Below, piece by piece: positions 51,048-60,083 of a stretch of DNA of 64,000 bases. Source of the stretch: Paraflavitalea pollutisoli (lineage in GTDB: Bacteria > Bacteroidota > Bacteroidia > Chitinophagales > Chitinophagaceae); the NCBI RefSeq assembly GCF_029360705.1, contig NZ_JARKMX010000001.1:372001-436000 (forward strand). The letters run 5' to 3'. Each line of letters begins with the position of its first letter. Position 1 is the stretch's first letter. A program made the translations under genes and the position numbers. Below the pieces are notes generated by a model. The model was given only the letters and a program-made list of their open reading frames with translations, made no database searches and was not told the DNA's origin.

Positions 51048-52103
51048 TTAATGCAGGGGTACGCTTACAAATACGCTAAGGCCTGCTCTGAGTACTTCTT
51101 TATATTGTGTCAGATCATTGATGGCGATCTTAACGGGTACACGTTGCGTTACTTTTACGAAGTTGCCGCTGGCATTGTCGGGAGGCAGGAGCGCAAATCT
51201 GGCGCCCGTAGCATCGCTAAGGCTTTCTACCGATCCCTTCAGTTTAAGGTCGGGATATGCGTCAACCTCGATGTCTACGGCCATTCCCGGGTGTAAACGA
51301 TTGATCTGGTTTTCTTTGAAATTGGCTACGATCCAATAGGTCGTATCATTTACAATGGTGAACAACGGAGCGCCTGCCTGTACATACTGGCCAAGTGAGA
51401 TATTTTTCTTACCGATCTTACCTGCCTGGGGTGCATATACTTTGGTGTATGAGAGTTTGAGCTGTTGTTGATCGATCTGGGCCTTTTTTACCAGTATATT
51501 GGCTTCTGCTTTTTGCACGGCAGCCTGTAGTACACTGATGCGGCTTTCAGCACTGGCCAGATCATTGTGGCTATTATCCAGTTCTTTGGAGAGTGTTTCA
51601 AAGTCGTAGCGGGCATCATCGAGCTGCTTTTGCGTGACCGCCGATTCTGCAAACAAGTTCTTGTTACGCGTGTAGTCTTTTTGCGCTTTCTCAAGTTTCA
51701 CTTTGTTGATATCGATATCACCTTTGTTAACGCGGAGTGAAATAAGTGCATTATTGAGCGCAGCTTTTGCATTGCTAAGGTCAGCCTGTGCTGCCTGATA
51801 ATCAGCCTGCAGTTGCAGTAGCTGTGTCTGCAGTTCTGCATCATCCAGTTCTACGATAAGTTGTCCGGTTTTAACGGAGTCGTAATCCTTAACTGCAATG
51901 CTTTTCACATAGCCGGCCACACGGGGTAAAACAGGGATGAGTTGCGTTTCGACCTGTGCATTGTCGGTGCTTTCATGGCTGAGTGCGAAGCTTGCTTTCT
52001 TGTAGCCAAAGTATCCGACAACTACCAATATTACCAAGAATATGATCAGTTTTAAAGGAGACTTCTTTTTTGCCGGGGTGGGGGTGTTTGGTTGATTTTC
52101 CAT
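51048..52103 (-). CDS. HlyD family periplasmic adaptor (EmrA-like)
   Basis: 351 residues. One N-terminal helix (about 15-35) anchors it in the inner membrane. The barrel-sandwich hybrid splits around a long coiled-coil hairpin (about 90-200; LQADYQAAQADLSNAKAAL). C-terminal beta-barrel features: KIGKKNISLGQYVQAGAPLFTIVNDTTYWIVANFKE. EmrA-type adaptors link an MFS pump to TolC. The gene lies 18 nt after tetR. Confidence 0.94.
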   Translation of the reverse strand: MENQPNTPTPAKKKSPLKLIIFLVILVVVGYFGYKKASFALSHESTDNAQVETQLIPVLPRVAGYVKSIAVKDYDSVKTGQLIVELDDAELQTQLLQLQADYQAAQADLSNAKAALNNALISLRVNKGDIDINKVKLEKAQKDYTRNKNLFAESAVTQKQLDDARYDFETLSKELDNSHNDLASAESRISVLQAAVQKAEANILVKKAQIDQQQLKLSYTKVYAPQAGKIGKKNISLGQYVQAGAPLFTIVNDTTYWIVANFKENQINRLHPGMAVDIEVDAYPDLKLKGSVESLSDATGARFALLPPDNASGNFVKVTQRVPVKIAINDLTQYKEVLRAGLSVFVSVPLH

Positions 52104-52121
52104 GACTATGTGCTTTATACT

Positions 52122-52754
52122 TTATTTGCCGATAAGATGGGCATGAAACAGTGATCTCAGGTGTATTTTTAATCTTTGATTGATCTGACTTCTGTATCCC
52201 TCTTCGTCTGTTTTATCTATCCGAAGCAGGGCGCAATACAGGTTCTTGGTGTTGATCACCTGAGTAATGGTTCCCATCAGGGTTGCCAGGGTCATTTCTA
52301 CATCAATCTGACGGAATACGCCCAATTGTTGGCCATCAGCGATGATCTTCTTAACCCTCTCCAGGTTTTGCATCTTGATATTGGTGATCAGCTCTTTGAT
52401 ATCCTGCGAACGATCGGTATTGTACTCCTGGCTCATGATGCTGTGAAAGCGGCGGTTATTTACAATACGATCTACGTAGAAGTCGATGATCCATTCTATC
52501 TTTTCCCAGGGACTCTGCAACTGGTCGTTGGACCGTTCTTCGAGTGCCTCCACTGATGACCTAAACCTGAATTCGATCAATTCTTTCAGCAGGTTCTCTT
52601 TGGATCCAAAATAGTAAGAGATCATGGCCAGGTTAACACCGGCCTGGTTGGCTATGTCACGAACCGAGGTTCCATCGAATCCCTTTACTGCGAAAAGCTC
52701 TTCTGCCGTAACTAAGATATGTTCCCTTTTGTCTGTTTTTTCTGCTGAGCTCAT
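52122..52754 (-). CDS. TetR family transcriptional regulator
   Basis: 210 residues. The N-terminal HTH is at about 10-55 (ILVTAEELFAVKGFDGTSVRDIANQAGVN, then ISYYFGSKENLL); the C-terminal ligand-binding part is helical and variable. It is the first gene of the efflux operon and likely represses it until a drug binds. Two 17-bp repeats cover its own promoter just upstream, supporting autoregulation. The inducer is unknown. Confidence 0.95.
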   Translation of the reverse strand: MSSAEKTDKREHILVTAEELFAVKGFDGTSVRDIANQAGVNLAMISYYFGSKENLLKELIEFRFRSSVEALEERSNDQLQSPWEKIEWIIDFYVDRIVNNRRFHSIMSQEYNTDRSQDIKELITNIKMQNLERVKKIIADGQQLGVFRQIDVEMTLATLMGTITQVINTKNLYCALLRIDKTDEEGYRSQINQRLKIHLRSLFHAHLIGK

Positions 52755-52773
52755 TGGGCAATGCTTTACGAGG

Positions 52774-52803
52774 CAAAACTAAACAAACGTTTAAACTAAA
52801 CAA
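52774..52803 (-). promoter_or_regulatory. tetR promoter (TTG-N19-TAGTTTTG)
   Basis: On the minus strand TTG at 52803-52801, 19-bp spacer, TAGTTTTG at 52781-52774. The start would be about 13 nt before the ATG at 52754. Confidence 0.7.
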
Positions 52804-52811
52804 TCGTTTAA
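52778..52811. promoter_or_regulatory. Two 17-bp direct repeats: probable TetR operators
   Basis: ACTAAACAAACGTTTAA (52778-52794) and ACTAAACAATCGTTTAA (52795-52811) differ at one base and abut. Each is a partial palindrome (TTAAACG near TGTTTAG on the other strand). One overlaps the -7 and the other the -33 element. Confidence 0.75.
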
Positions 52812-53043
52812 CTGATAAACTTTGTTATTGAGTTGTTATCCACTCTGATAATGATGCGGTTAACTATTGTAAAACAATAAGATAGGTTGCGCAGAGGTGA
52901 GTCTACCTTTTGTGCCAATGAAAGTAAAATCGGATTAACGCGGCAAATTTTCACCTGATTTGGAGTTAATTAATAGCAGGTTGGCGTGTACGGAACCCGG
53001 GAATGCAGTACTGGTTTTAGCCGAAATTGATTGCCGGTAACAT

Positions 53044-53078
53044 AAAGCCCTGCCTCCGGGGTGCGGGGCAGGGCTTTT
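53044..53078. terminator. Bidirectional hairpin terminator
   Basis: AAAGCCCTGCC (53044-53054) pairs with GGCAGGGCTTT (53067-53077) around a 12-nt loop, with T's on the right and A's on the left. It could end transcription of the degenerate minus-strand gene to its right. Confidence 0.8.
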
Positions 53079-53173
53079 AAAAAAACACACCTAACGCCTG
53101 AATTAAACTGACTTCTATTGGAGTTGCCTTTTCTTATCCAGTTTTTGTAGAATCGATGAGGGCTAAATAACAA

Positions 53174-53590
53174 CTAATGATATATGCGGTCTCCCATTGC
53201 CCAGTTATCTTTTCCATATTCTCGTTTCAATTGATCTTCCAGGTTTTTTATGCGCTTCTTTTCCAAAGTGTAATTGGTAAAAGATGAATTACGCCATATT
53301 GCCGTGCATCGTATACATTTTACCAACGTACTTTTTCCGTGTATCTTTCCCGGAAACCTACGGATCGCAACGATGAATTGGTAGTTTCAATACTTATCCA
53401 TGTATCGAAATCCTGTTGGTCATGTGATGTCGTCTCTTTTACAACCGCTGTATTATTCGCAATACCATCCTGCGTGTTTTTTTTCTGATACCATCAGTAA
53501 GCAAGTAGCCCATATGAGAACTGTGACAGCAACCCCCTGATTATTACTGATCTCATACCACCACGATTTTCTTTGCAGGTGCAAAGTAAA
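53174..53590 (-). pseudogene. Degenerate gene for a small membrane protein (probable)
   Basis: Three overlapping minus-strand frames give protein-like sequence without a single intact ORF. An N-terminal part (about 53590-53470) has an anchor-like segment (GVAVTVLIWATCLLMV). After a run of eight A, a frame at 53493-53320 gives TTSHDQQDFDTWISIETTNSSL. A last frame at 53386-53174 ends NLEDQLKREYGKDNWAMGDR. It looks like one gene broken by frameshifts. No family is recognised, and this reconstruction is by eye. Confidence 0.3.
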
Positions 53591-53849
53591 TTTGCCTTTA
53601 CCATTTTACAGTAGCACTTTGAGTAAGTGGCCTGTTTTGCCTTGTGGTTGCACTTATTCTTGAGTTGCTACCTCTTTTGTGCATGATGATGCCCAATTCC
53701 CCAGCATTCTCCACAATTAACATCGCTGCATTGTAGAAAATGCTGTTGTGTTTATTTGCTTTGTATATTATTGTAAACCACTGCGATATTGCCTGTGTTT
53801 TTGACATGGCATGCACTTTGTTTAAGTACGGTCAGTAAAAACGATCATT

Positions 53850-54410
53850 ATGAAAAAGTTTGTAGTTATAGCGTCGCTTGCCTGCTGTACAGCAGGTGTA
53901 CTTCAAGCGCAAACAGCAGTAGGCATTAAAGGTGGTGTTAACCTGACAGACGTATCTAATTTCAATGGAGATAATCGCGTAAGCGGTCACGTGGGTTTAT
54001 TCCTGCACCATTCGCTGGACTCCCGCTGGTGTATTCAACCTGAGATACTATATTCCGGACAAGGACAAAAGTATCAAACCGGTGAAGGCGAAAGAACACT
54101 GGCGTTGAGCTATATTCAGGTGCCTGTCATGGTTCAATATTATCCGGTAAAGCAACTGTATCTTGAATTTGGTCCACAGGTCTCCTTCCTTACTTCAGCC
54201 AAGGTTAAGGGCGGAAACAATGATGCAGAGGTAGACAACGCCTACCGAAAAGCAGATGTCGGTGTTAACCTGGGTGTTGGTATTGCAGCTACCCGTCAAT
54301 TGGGTTTTTATGCCCGCTATAATGCCGGCCTTACCGACATCAGTAAGAACAACAATGTTACCAATATGAACCGTGGTGGTCAATTGGGAATGTATGTGCG
54401 CATGCATTAG
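53850..54410 (+). CDS. PorT-like outer-membrane beta-barrel protein
   Basis: 186 residues. A signal peptide (1-20, ending VLQAQ) precedes a small eight-strand barrel: TAVGIKGGVNLTDVSNFNGD, HVGLFLHHSLDSRWCIQPEIL, LSYIQVPVMVQYYPV, VGVNLGVGIAAT. This is the OMP_b-brl/PorT pattern (PF13568), a large Bacteroidetes family, mostly without assigned function. It has its own terminator. No linkage to T9SS genes in the window. Confidence 0.85.
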   Translation: MKKFVVIASLACCTAGVLQAQTAVGIKGGVNLTDVSNFNGDNRVSGHVGLFLHHSLDSRWCIQPEILYSGQGQKYQTGEGERTLALSYIQVPVMVQYYPVKQLYLEFGPQVSFLTSAKVKGGNNDAEVDNAYRKADVGVNLGVGIAATRQLGFYARYNAGLTDISKNNNVTNMNRGGQLGMYVRMH

Positions 54411-54486
54411 TACAAGGCGCTTCTTTTTCGATTTGATAAGTAATGTTAGGACGAAAAATGCTTGTTCTGTCACAAAGGCATTTAAA

Positions 54487-54512
54487 AAGGCCGGGTAGAC
54501 ACCCGGCCTTTT
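54487..54512. terminator. Bidirectional terminator between convergent genes
   Basis: Perfect 10-bp stem AAGGCCGGGT/ACCCGGCCTT around AGAC, T-run to the right and A-run to the left. Confidence 0.95.
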
Positions 54513-54567
54513 AGCATTCCGGCAAGACTACCAGAATCTCGGCTATGAGAAAAAAACTGTCTTTACA

Positions 54568-57009
54568 TTAGTTGCTGTTGGCTCTCAAGTCATCGTTACT
54601 TACGCCCCGCTTGCGTGAGACACTTTCGGTGAGCTTTCCAAAATTCCACCTTACACCAAGACTAGCCGATCGTCCTGGTCTGTAAAACCATGAGGTGGTG
54701 TGAAAGTTGGTATCTCCGATGGAGCTTTTCCAATCGAGCCGGTCATGAAATATGTTGTTGATATTGATGGTCAGGGTCAATTTGTCTTTCAGGCATTTCA
54801 AGTTTCCTCCAAGGGAATACCAGTAATTCAAACCATAGTATCCTTGCAGCTGTGCAGGGGCCCGACTAAGGTTGCCATTGATGTATACACTTAATTTTTT
54901 GAGGACGTCATAGCTGGTATTGAAGGATCCGTATCCACCCAGGCCGTTGTTACGCTGTACCGGGTTGAGCCGATTCTTAACAAAGTCGTACCGTAGACCG
55001 AGGTTGCTGGACAGGCGCCACTTTGAATTAAGGGACAAGGATACGTTGCCGCTAACGCCTGTGGAGGAGTAGCTGCCAATATTATCCATTGTATAGTAGG
55101 TGATGCCAGATTCGTCGTTGAAATAGGAATAACGGGCAATCTGTGTATTACTGAAATTCTCTGACAAGCGGATATTGATATTGGTCTTTCCTTTGAGGAC
55201 TGTCCAGCCCAATTCTACTGCATGGTAGATCTCCGGGTCGAGGTTGGGGTTGCCGAAGTTGAGGTTCAGGGAGTCTGTATTGTTTACAAAGGGATTGAGG
55301 TCCCAGATGTAGGGGCGTGTAAGCCGCTTGGAATAGGAGAGGGAAAGTGTATGTGCCGGGTTCAGTTTTCGCGATACGAAAAAGGAAGGCATGACGGTAA
55401 AGTAATCCTGCTGTACTTGTGTTTTTGATTTTACAAAGTTACCGTCTATTACGGTTCTCTCTGCTCTGCCACCAATGCGGAAGCTGAACTTGCGGGCTGT
55501 AAAACGAAACGTTGCGTATGCTCCATATACAAACTGACGGTAGTTGAAGTTGTCGGAGTTGGAGCTATCAACTATGAATTTATCATTGGGCGAGAAACGC
55601 TGCTGGCTGATGTAGTTGGCGGATGCTTCGCGGGTGATGATCTTGACGCCTGTTTCCAGCTTCATCTTGTTTTTGAGGGGTTGTATGTAATCCATCTGAA
55701 AGGTGCTTTGCTGGTTGTTGGATCGGTTGTCGTTGATGACCGATCTTAGGCCTGATGGGCTTTGCTGGTTGCTGTGCTGCAGGTTGTTGTCGCGACTGTA
55801 GTCGTGCAGCATTTTGAAGGTCAGCTCCTGTTCGGGATTTCGCTTGAATTTATGTATGAAGTCGGTGCCCCAGCTCCAAGAGGGATACCTGAAATTGAAG
55901 TTATCGTCGAAAGTGGTCCGAACTGCTTCTGTTCCTGCAGGGTTTACCAGGTCGAAGTAGCGGTTGTTGCGGTTCTTATTGCCGCCACTGTTTATAGAAG
56001 CGTAGGCACTCAATGTGTTCACGCTGTCGATGTCCCAGCCCAGCTCCATATTGCCGTACTTGTAAAAATTGTCGCTGGAGCGTTGGCCTGCGGATATCCT
56101 TTTTGAAAAGGCGACCGGATTGAAAGATTCGGTGATGGCTGCATTGCTGCTCTTGATACCATTTGACCGATTCATTCCATAATAGCCGCTGATCCCTATT
56201 TTGCCCAATTTTACACTACCGTTTCCGTTCAGGTTGAAGTTGCCGAGGGTGGTCTGGAATACGCCTATATTGCCATTGTAGCCTACTACTTTCTTTTTGG
56301 TGATGATGTTGATGATCCCTCCAACTCCTTCACCGTCGTACTTGGCCGATGGTGTAGTAATTACTTCTACACTTTTGATGAGGTTGGCGGGAAATGATTG
56401 GAGGGCTTCTTTTACGTTGCGGGTAAACATGGCTGTTTCTTTCCCATTGAGCAGTACTTTAAAGTTACTTTGACCGTTGAGCTGCACATTACCTTCTCCG
56501 TCTACCGACAGGAATGGTGTTTTGCGCAGCACGTCGATGGCCGTTTGCCCGGCATTGGCCGGATCTGCTTCCGCGTTGTAGGTTAGCTTGTCTTCGTTGT
56601 GCTCTATAAGTGGTTTGCGGGCGGTGAAAGTTACTGCTGTCAATGTTTTACTGGCCGGGGCCAGTTGCAATACCGGTAACTCGATAATAGTAGCTTCTTG
56701 AAAAATGTGGAAGGTTTGGGTGGCCTTTTCGCCAAAGCCACTGTTTGTGACGTAGATGATGTAGTGGCCGGTATCTACTTTCGTGAATTCAAAATGGCCC
56801 TTGCTGTCGGTGAATATATTGCGCAGTGGCTTCTGCTGGTTGCTTTCGGCGTAGAGGCCGACGGTTGCATAGGGCAAAGCTTTGCTGGTGGTGCTGTCCT
56901 GAACTGATCCTTTTATATGGCCCTTTTGTTGGGCGAAGGACTGGCTGAAGGACAGAGCGGCTGTCAGGAACATGGCGATCCTGTACAAAGCTTTGTTTGT
57001 AAAAATCAT
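54568..57009 (-). CDS. TonB-dependent receptor-like barrel, OMP_b-brl_3 family
   Basis: 813 residues. Signal peptide 1-26 (ending SFAQQ), a carboxypeptidase-regulatory-like domain (about 30-115; GHIKGSVQDSTTSKALPYATVGL), a TonB plug (about 150-240; VEVITTPSAKYDGEGVGGIINI) and an outer-membrane barrel of the OMP_b-brl_3 type (about 380-790). Such proteins resemble TonB receptors but their substrates are mostly unknown. No SusD partner lies next to it. Its upstream neighbours on the same strand are the ECF sigma operon, with a 245-bp gap. Confidence 0.9.
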   Translation of the reverse strand: MIFTNKALYRIAMFLTAALSFSQSFAQQKGHIKGSVQDSTTSKALPYATVGLYAESNQQKPLRNIFTDSKGHFEFTKVDTGHYIIYVTNSGFGEKATQTFHIFQEATIIELPVLQLAPASKTLTAVTFTARKPLIEHNEDKLTYNAEADPANAGQTAIDVLRKTPFLSVDGEGNVQLNGQSNFKVLLNGKETAMFTRNVKEALQSFPANLIKSVEVITTPSAKYDGEGVGGIINIITKKKVVGYNGNIGVFQTTLGNFNLNGNGSVKLGKIGISGYYGMNRSNGIKSSNAAITESFNPVAFSKRISAGQRSSDNFYKYGNMELGWDIDSVNTLSAYASINSGGNKNRNNRYFDLVNPAGTEAVRTTFDDNFNFRYPSWSWGTDFIHKFKRNPEQELTFKMLHDYSRDNNLQHSNQQSPSGLRSVINDNRSNNQQSTFQMDYIQPLKNKMKLETGVKIITREASANYISQQRFSPNDKFIVDSSNSDNFNYRQFVYGAYATFRFTARKFSFRIGGRAERTVIDGNFVKSKTQVQQDYFTVMPSFFVSRKLNPAHTLSLSYSKRLTRPYIWDLNPFVNNTDSLNLNFGNPNLDPEIYHAVELGWTVLKGKTNINIRLSENFSNTQIARYSYFNDESGITYYTMDNIGSYSSTGVSGNVSLSLNSKWRLSSNLGLRYDFVKNRLNPVQRNNGLGGYGSFNTSYDVLKKLSVYINGNLSRAPAQLQGYYGLNYWYSLGGNLKCLKDKLTLTININNIFHDRLDWKSSIGDTNFHTTSWFYRPGRSASLGVRWNFGKLTESVSRKRGVSNDDLRANSN

Positions 57010-57197
57010 GGCTATACTTTGGTTGTGTTTGTAGAAAGTCGGTCCTGCTATACTAAATGTTGCCTGGCTGCGGGATCAATTTTGTCTTCATGCTAAGTTA
57101 AAGCTACAGGCTGTGGATCGTTATCGAACTTGATCAATGGGTATGGATCCTTGACGAAAATACGATGGTGCACAATGCGGTATCTGGCAGTTTAAAT

Positions 57198-57218
57198 GGG
57201 AGCGGCAGGGCCGCTCCC
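57198..57218 (-). terminator. Hairpin after the secreted-protein gene
   Basis: GGGAGCGGC (57198-57206) and GCCGCTCCC (57210-57218) make a perfect 9-bp stem. It lies 36 nt past the stop of the 57255-58532 gene on the minus strand; no strong T-run. Confidence 0.55.
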
Positions 57219-57254
57219 TTAAGCGACGAATTATGGCGAGAGGCGAATTGATGC

Positions 57255-58532
57255 TTACTTAAAGTCTACGGTACAGGAATGACAGGTCAGCTCAATACGG
57301 GTGTGTTTTCCTTTGGTATCGCCAACCGTACTGGTGAAGTGGCGCGGTGCTACTTCTCCCAGACTAGTCCCGGTGCCTTTCCGGGCATAAGTGATGCGAA
57401 CATCCTCAAGCGTACTTTTGGCTGCCGCCTCTCCTTCCGCTGGTTTCTTCTCTTCTTCTTTAACGACCTCTTTCTGGAATGGTGCAAATACGGTGGAGTA
57501 GTTGCCAATAAAGTCGACATAGTAGTTGGTAAGTCCTTTCACCGGCAGACGCACGTCGCCGTACTTGTTGTTGATCTTAATCAGCGTAACATCCTGTGAT
57601 ATGTTGCGGAACTTGATGTCTACGTTATTGCCTTCCAGGTCGAAGCTGTTGTTGAGCTGGTCGATCTTGATGCTGCCATATACTTTGCGACCGTCTATCT
57701 TATCGATGGCATCGATCGTCAGGTTGTCATTCTGGCTGCGGAGGTAGAGGTATTTGCCCTTTTCATACTCTACCGTCGACGATTTTGTATCCATATCGAG
57801 GTCGTTGATGTTCTGGGCCCTGAACGTTCCGTTGGTAAACTCGATCTCGGCTTTATCGATATTGCCGAGGTTGGCATTACAAAATGTTCCTTCCAATTTC
57901 AGGTCTTTGATGTCCTGTGCATCGAGTGCGCCGTTGCTGACTTTCAGTTTAGCCTCGTCTACATTCATGCCGATCACGATATCACCATATTTGTTTTCCA
58001 GGTCGAGCTTGCAACCAGCAGGCACCATGATGGTCATGAGTTCGACTGCGGGTTTGCCTGCTTTGTATCCCTGTACGGTTACGCCGTCTGTGCTGCTGAA
58101 GTTGCCCTGGCCGTTTATGGTGCCGGCTTTTGCTTTGAGCGTTTGCAGGTCAGTCACAAATACCTGCTTTCCTGCGTTGTTGTATACGCGGGTATTGGCG
58201 ATACCTGAACCAGTGCCTGTGAGGATGTCTACCCGGTTGCTGAAGGGCTTGATATTCACCCCGAAAGTCTCGAACCAGTCAGCGTCACTGTTCGCTTTGC
58301 GGGCAAAGCCGGAGTCATAGCTAACTTCCATGGTAACCTTTACTTTCGACTGATCCCAGGGTTTCAATACGACTTTGCGGGAAGAGGTTACGAGCCGGAT
58401 GAGTGCTCCTTTTTGTGAGGGTACTTCCTGGCTAACTTCTTTGGTCAGTGTTTTTTGGGCCTGCATGGCAGTCGCTGTCAGGATGAGTGATCCTGTGAGC
58501 AACAGGGCAGGAATGATCTTTTTGTTATTCAT
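57255..58532 (-). CDS. Secreted beta-helix-like protein (DUF4097-like)
   Basis: 425 residues. A signal peptide (1-25, ending AMQAQ) precedes a repetitive strand-rich body. Motifs such as LDLENKYGDIVIGMNVDEAKLKVSNG and INNKYGDVRLPVKG recall DUF4097/adhesin-like beta-helix proteins, often paired with sigma/anti-sigma genes in Bacteroidetes. A charged Lys/Glu linker (about 355-375) follows. The C-terminus contains CHSC. It may be the signal detector or effector of the ECF system; its role is unknown. It lies 10 nt after the anti-sigma gene. Confidence 0.7.
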   Translation of the reverse strand: MNNKKIIPALLLTGSLILTATAMQAQKTLTKEVSQEVPSQKGALIRLVTSSRKVVLKPWDQSKVKVTMEVSYDSGFARKANSDADWFETFGVNIKPFSNRVDILTGTGSGIANTRVYNNAGKQVFVTDLQTLKAKAGTINGQGNFSSTDGVTVQGYKAGKPAVELMTIMVPAGCKLDLENKYGDIVIGMNVDEAKLKVSNGALDAQDIKDLKLEGTFCNANLGNIDKAEIEFTNGTFRAQNINDLDMDTKSSTVEYEKGKYLYLRSQNDNLTIDAIDKIDGRKVYGSIKIDQLNNSFDLEGNNVDIKFRNISQDVTLIKINNKYGDVRLPVKGLTNYYVDFIGNYSTVFAPFQKEVVKEEEKKPAEGEAAAKSTLEDVRITYARKGTGTSLGEVAPRHFTSTVGDTKGKHTRIELTCHSCTVDFK

Positions 58533-58542
58533 GCTTTGGTCT

Positions 58543-59304
58543 TTACAATTTTAAATAAGCCGGCGTGGGCCGTTGAATGTCGGGATATTGTTTTGCCCGC
58601 ACGTTCATTTTGTTGATCTCTGTTTGCAGTTCTTTCAATAGCCATAGCTTTTGCTGGTACAGTTGGATAAGCTGGTTGACGAGGTTGTCGTTAAGTCCAT
58701 ACAGGCGTACGTCCTGTTTTACTTTCTTTTCGTCTCGCTCCAGATCGAGCCACTGCTTTTTGAACACGTGGAAATAACCAGCGCTTTCTATATAGATAGG
58801 TGTCTTCTCTAATTTTTCGAGCTGATAGCTGATGATGGTGGCATAGTTGTCTTCGATCAGCTTCAGCGGTGATGTTGCTTTACTCGTTGCCGGTTGTTCT
58901 TTGGGAGCAGCGGCTTTGCGATTTGTTCGTTCAGTTGGTTTTGGGGCGCTTCGGGTTTCGCCAGGTGATTCAACGACGGGCACATCAATCTCCTGATTGG
59001 AGGCCGTACCAACAGATGAGTCCACCTGGCCAGTCAACTCCGGGCTGGTAGCCGGTTGTTCGGTTGCTTCTGCCAGTGCAGGCTTGGGTGTTGCGGGTCC
59101 GGCGGGGGTGAACCACTGGTAGGTGAACAGTGATACCAGTACTACTGCTGCCGCTGCAGCAGTCCATTTCAACACCAGGGGGATTACTTTGCGTGGAGGC
59201 TCCTGTGTTTCCCGCTTGATATGCATCCATACCTGTGGACGTGGAGGTTTTTCCAGATCCAGCTCATCGCGGTGGTCATAAAGGTATTTCCTGAATTCAT
59301 CCAT
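58543..59304 (-). CDS. Probable membrane anti-sigma factor
   Basis: 253 residues. A cytoplasmic N-terminus (1-45, starting MDEFRKYLYDHRDELDLEKPP) leads to a transmembrane helix (about 48-67, WTAAAAAVVLVSLFTYQW), an acid/Thr/Pro-rich linker (70-145), and a helical C-terminal part (about 150-250). Topology fits an anti-sigma factor that holds its ECF sigma at the membrane. It overlaps the sigma gene by 8 nt and is followed closely by the secreted protein, so all three probably respond to one envelope signal. No ZAS motif HxxxCxxC is seen. Confidence 0.75.
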   Translation of the reverse strand: MDEFRKYLYDHRDELDLEKPPRPQVWMHIKRETQEPPRKVIPLVLKWTAAAAAVVLVSLFTYQWFTPAGPATPKPALAEATEQPATSPELTGQVDSSVGTASNQEIDVPVVESPGETRSAPKPTERTNRKAAAPKEQPATSKATSPLKLIEDNYATIISYQLEKLEKTPIYIESAGYFHVFKKQWLDLERDEKKVKQDVRLYGLNDNLVNQLIQLYQQKLWLLKELQTEINKMNVRAKQYPDIQRPTPAYLKL

Positions 59305-59848
59305 GGCGAACCATTTGTTTTAATAACCTTTCTTTCAATAATTGCCGGGCCCTGTGGTATTGACTTTTTGAGGTCGATATGGTGATCTCCAGGGATTCGG
59401 CGATCTGCTGGTGTGAATAGTTTTCTATCACATAGAGGTTGAACACTTCCCGACATCCTCCAGGCAGGGTTTTGATCTCCCCGTGTATTTGTTCAAAACT
59501 GATGCTCTGCAGCCAGTTATCGCCATCTATCATGGCGTCGGGCAGGTGCTCTTCTTCTACGGGCTGCCAGCGCATTACCTTCTTCACGTGGCGGATGCAT
59601 TCATTCACGATAATGCGCCGTAACCAGGGTTCGAACAGGTGTTGCTCTTTCAGCTGGTGCAGGCTTTTGAATGCCGTAATGAAAGAATCCTGGAGTATGT
59701 CTTCTGCATCGGGTCTGTTGCCGGTCATCCGAACACAGATACTGAACATTTTTTGTGCGAATTGCTCATACAGCAGACTCCGGGCTTCTTCATCGCCCTG
59801 GGTTGCTTTTCTCACAATTGCCGTTAGTATGTGTGCTATGTTTTCCAA
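59297..59848 (-). CDS. ECF-type RNA polymerase sigma factor
   Basis: 183 residues from a TTG at 59848; no ATG is in frame nearby upstream, so the start is uncertain. Region 2 is at about 25-90 (LYEQFAQKMFSICVRMTGNRPDAEDILQDSFITAF). Region 4 is at about 125-180 (LPGGCREVFNLYVIENYSHQQIAESLEITISTSKSQYHRAR). ECF sigmas direct envelope or uptake regulons. The downstream anti-sigma gene starts inside its 3' end. Upstream lies 620 bp of tandem-repeat DNA. Confidence 0.94.
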   Translation of the reverse strand: MENIAHILTAIVRKATQGDEEARSLLYEQFAQKMFSICVRMTGNRPDAEDILQDSFITAFKSLHQLKEQHLFEPWLRRIIVNECIRHVKKVMRWQPVEEEHLPDAMIDGDNWLQSISFEQIHGEIKTLPGGCREVFNLYVIENYSHQQIAESLEITISTSKSQYHRARQLLKERLLKQMVRHG

Positions 59849-60039
59849 TGCCGTGCTGATAATAAGAGGCTGGGTTGGCAGAAAGGTTGGAAACCTGGTG
59901 AAATTATTTTTTCGGCCACAAGGTAGCGGATTCTCCGGAGGAGCCGGAGGTGGGTAGGTATAAGTGATCGCGGGCCTGGCCGGAAGTGGGCGTAATGGAT
60001 CCCGGGCTGATGGTTCCCGAATCGGGAATCGTTGCAGTT

Positions 60040-60083
60040 CCGGTAGGGCCTGGCTAGGGTCCAGCTAGGGTCTGGCTAGGGTT
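60040..60083. repeat. 11-bp tandem array, consensus TGGCTAGGGTC
   Basis: Four units: CCGGTAGGGCC (60040, decayed), TGGCTAGGGTC (60051), CAGCTAGGGTC (60062) and TGGCTAGGGTT (60073). Same period, different sequence from the arrays at 8.6 and 60.3 kb. Confidence 0.88.

Larger units (their letters stand above)
52755..53849. other. 1.1-kb interval between tetR and the barrel gene
   Basis: It holds the tetR operator-promoter (52774-52811), a hairpin terminator (53044-53078), and a likely degenerate minus-strand gene (53174-53590). The rest is AT-rich; I see no other intact gene. Confidence 0.6.

Noticed and set aside
53598-53816. Minus-strand frame of 72 codons before the PorT-like gene
   Set aside because: It covers the probable promoter region of the barrel gene, with no signal peptide, domain or ribosome site.
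54568-59848. ECF/TonB block as a FecIR-type polysaccharide utilisation locus
   Set aside because: No SusD, no FecR-type domain and no glycoside hydrolase are present; the receptor is of the OMP_b-brl_3 type and separated by 245 bp.
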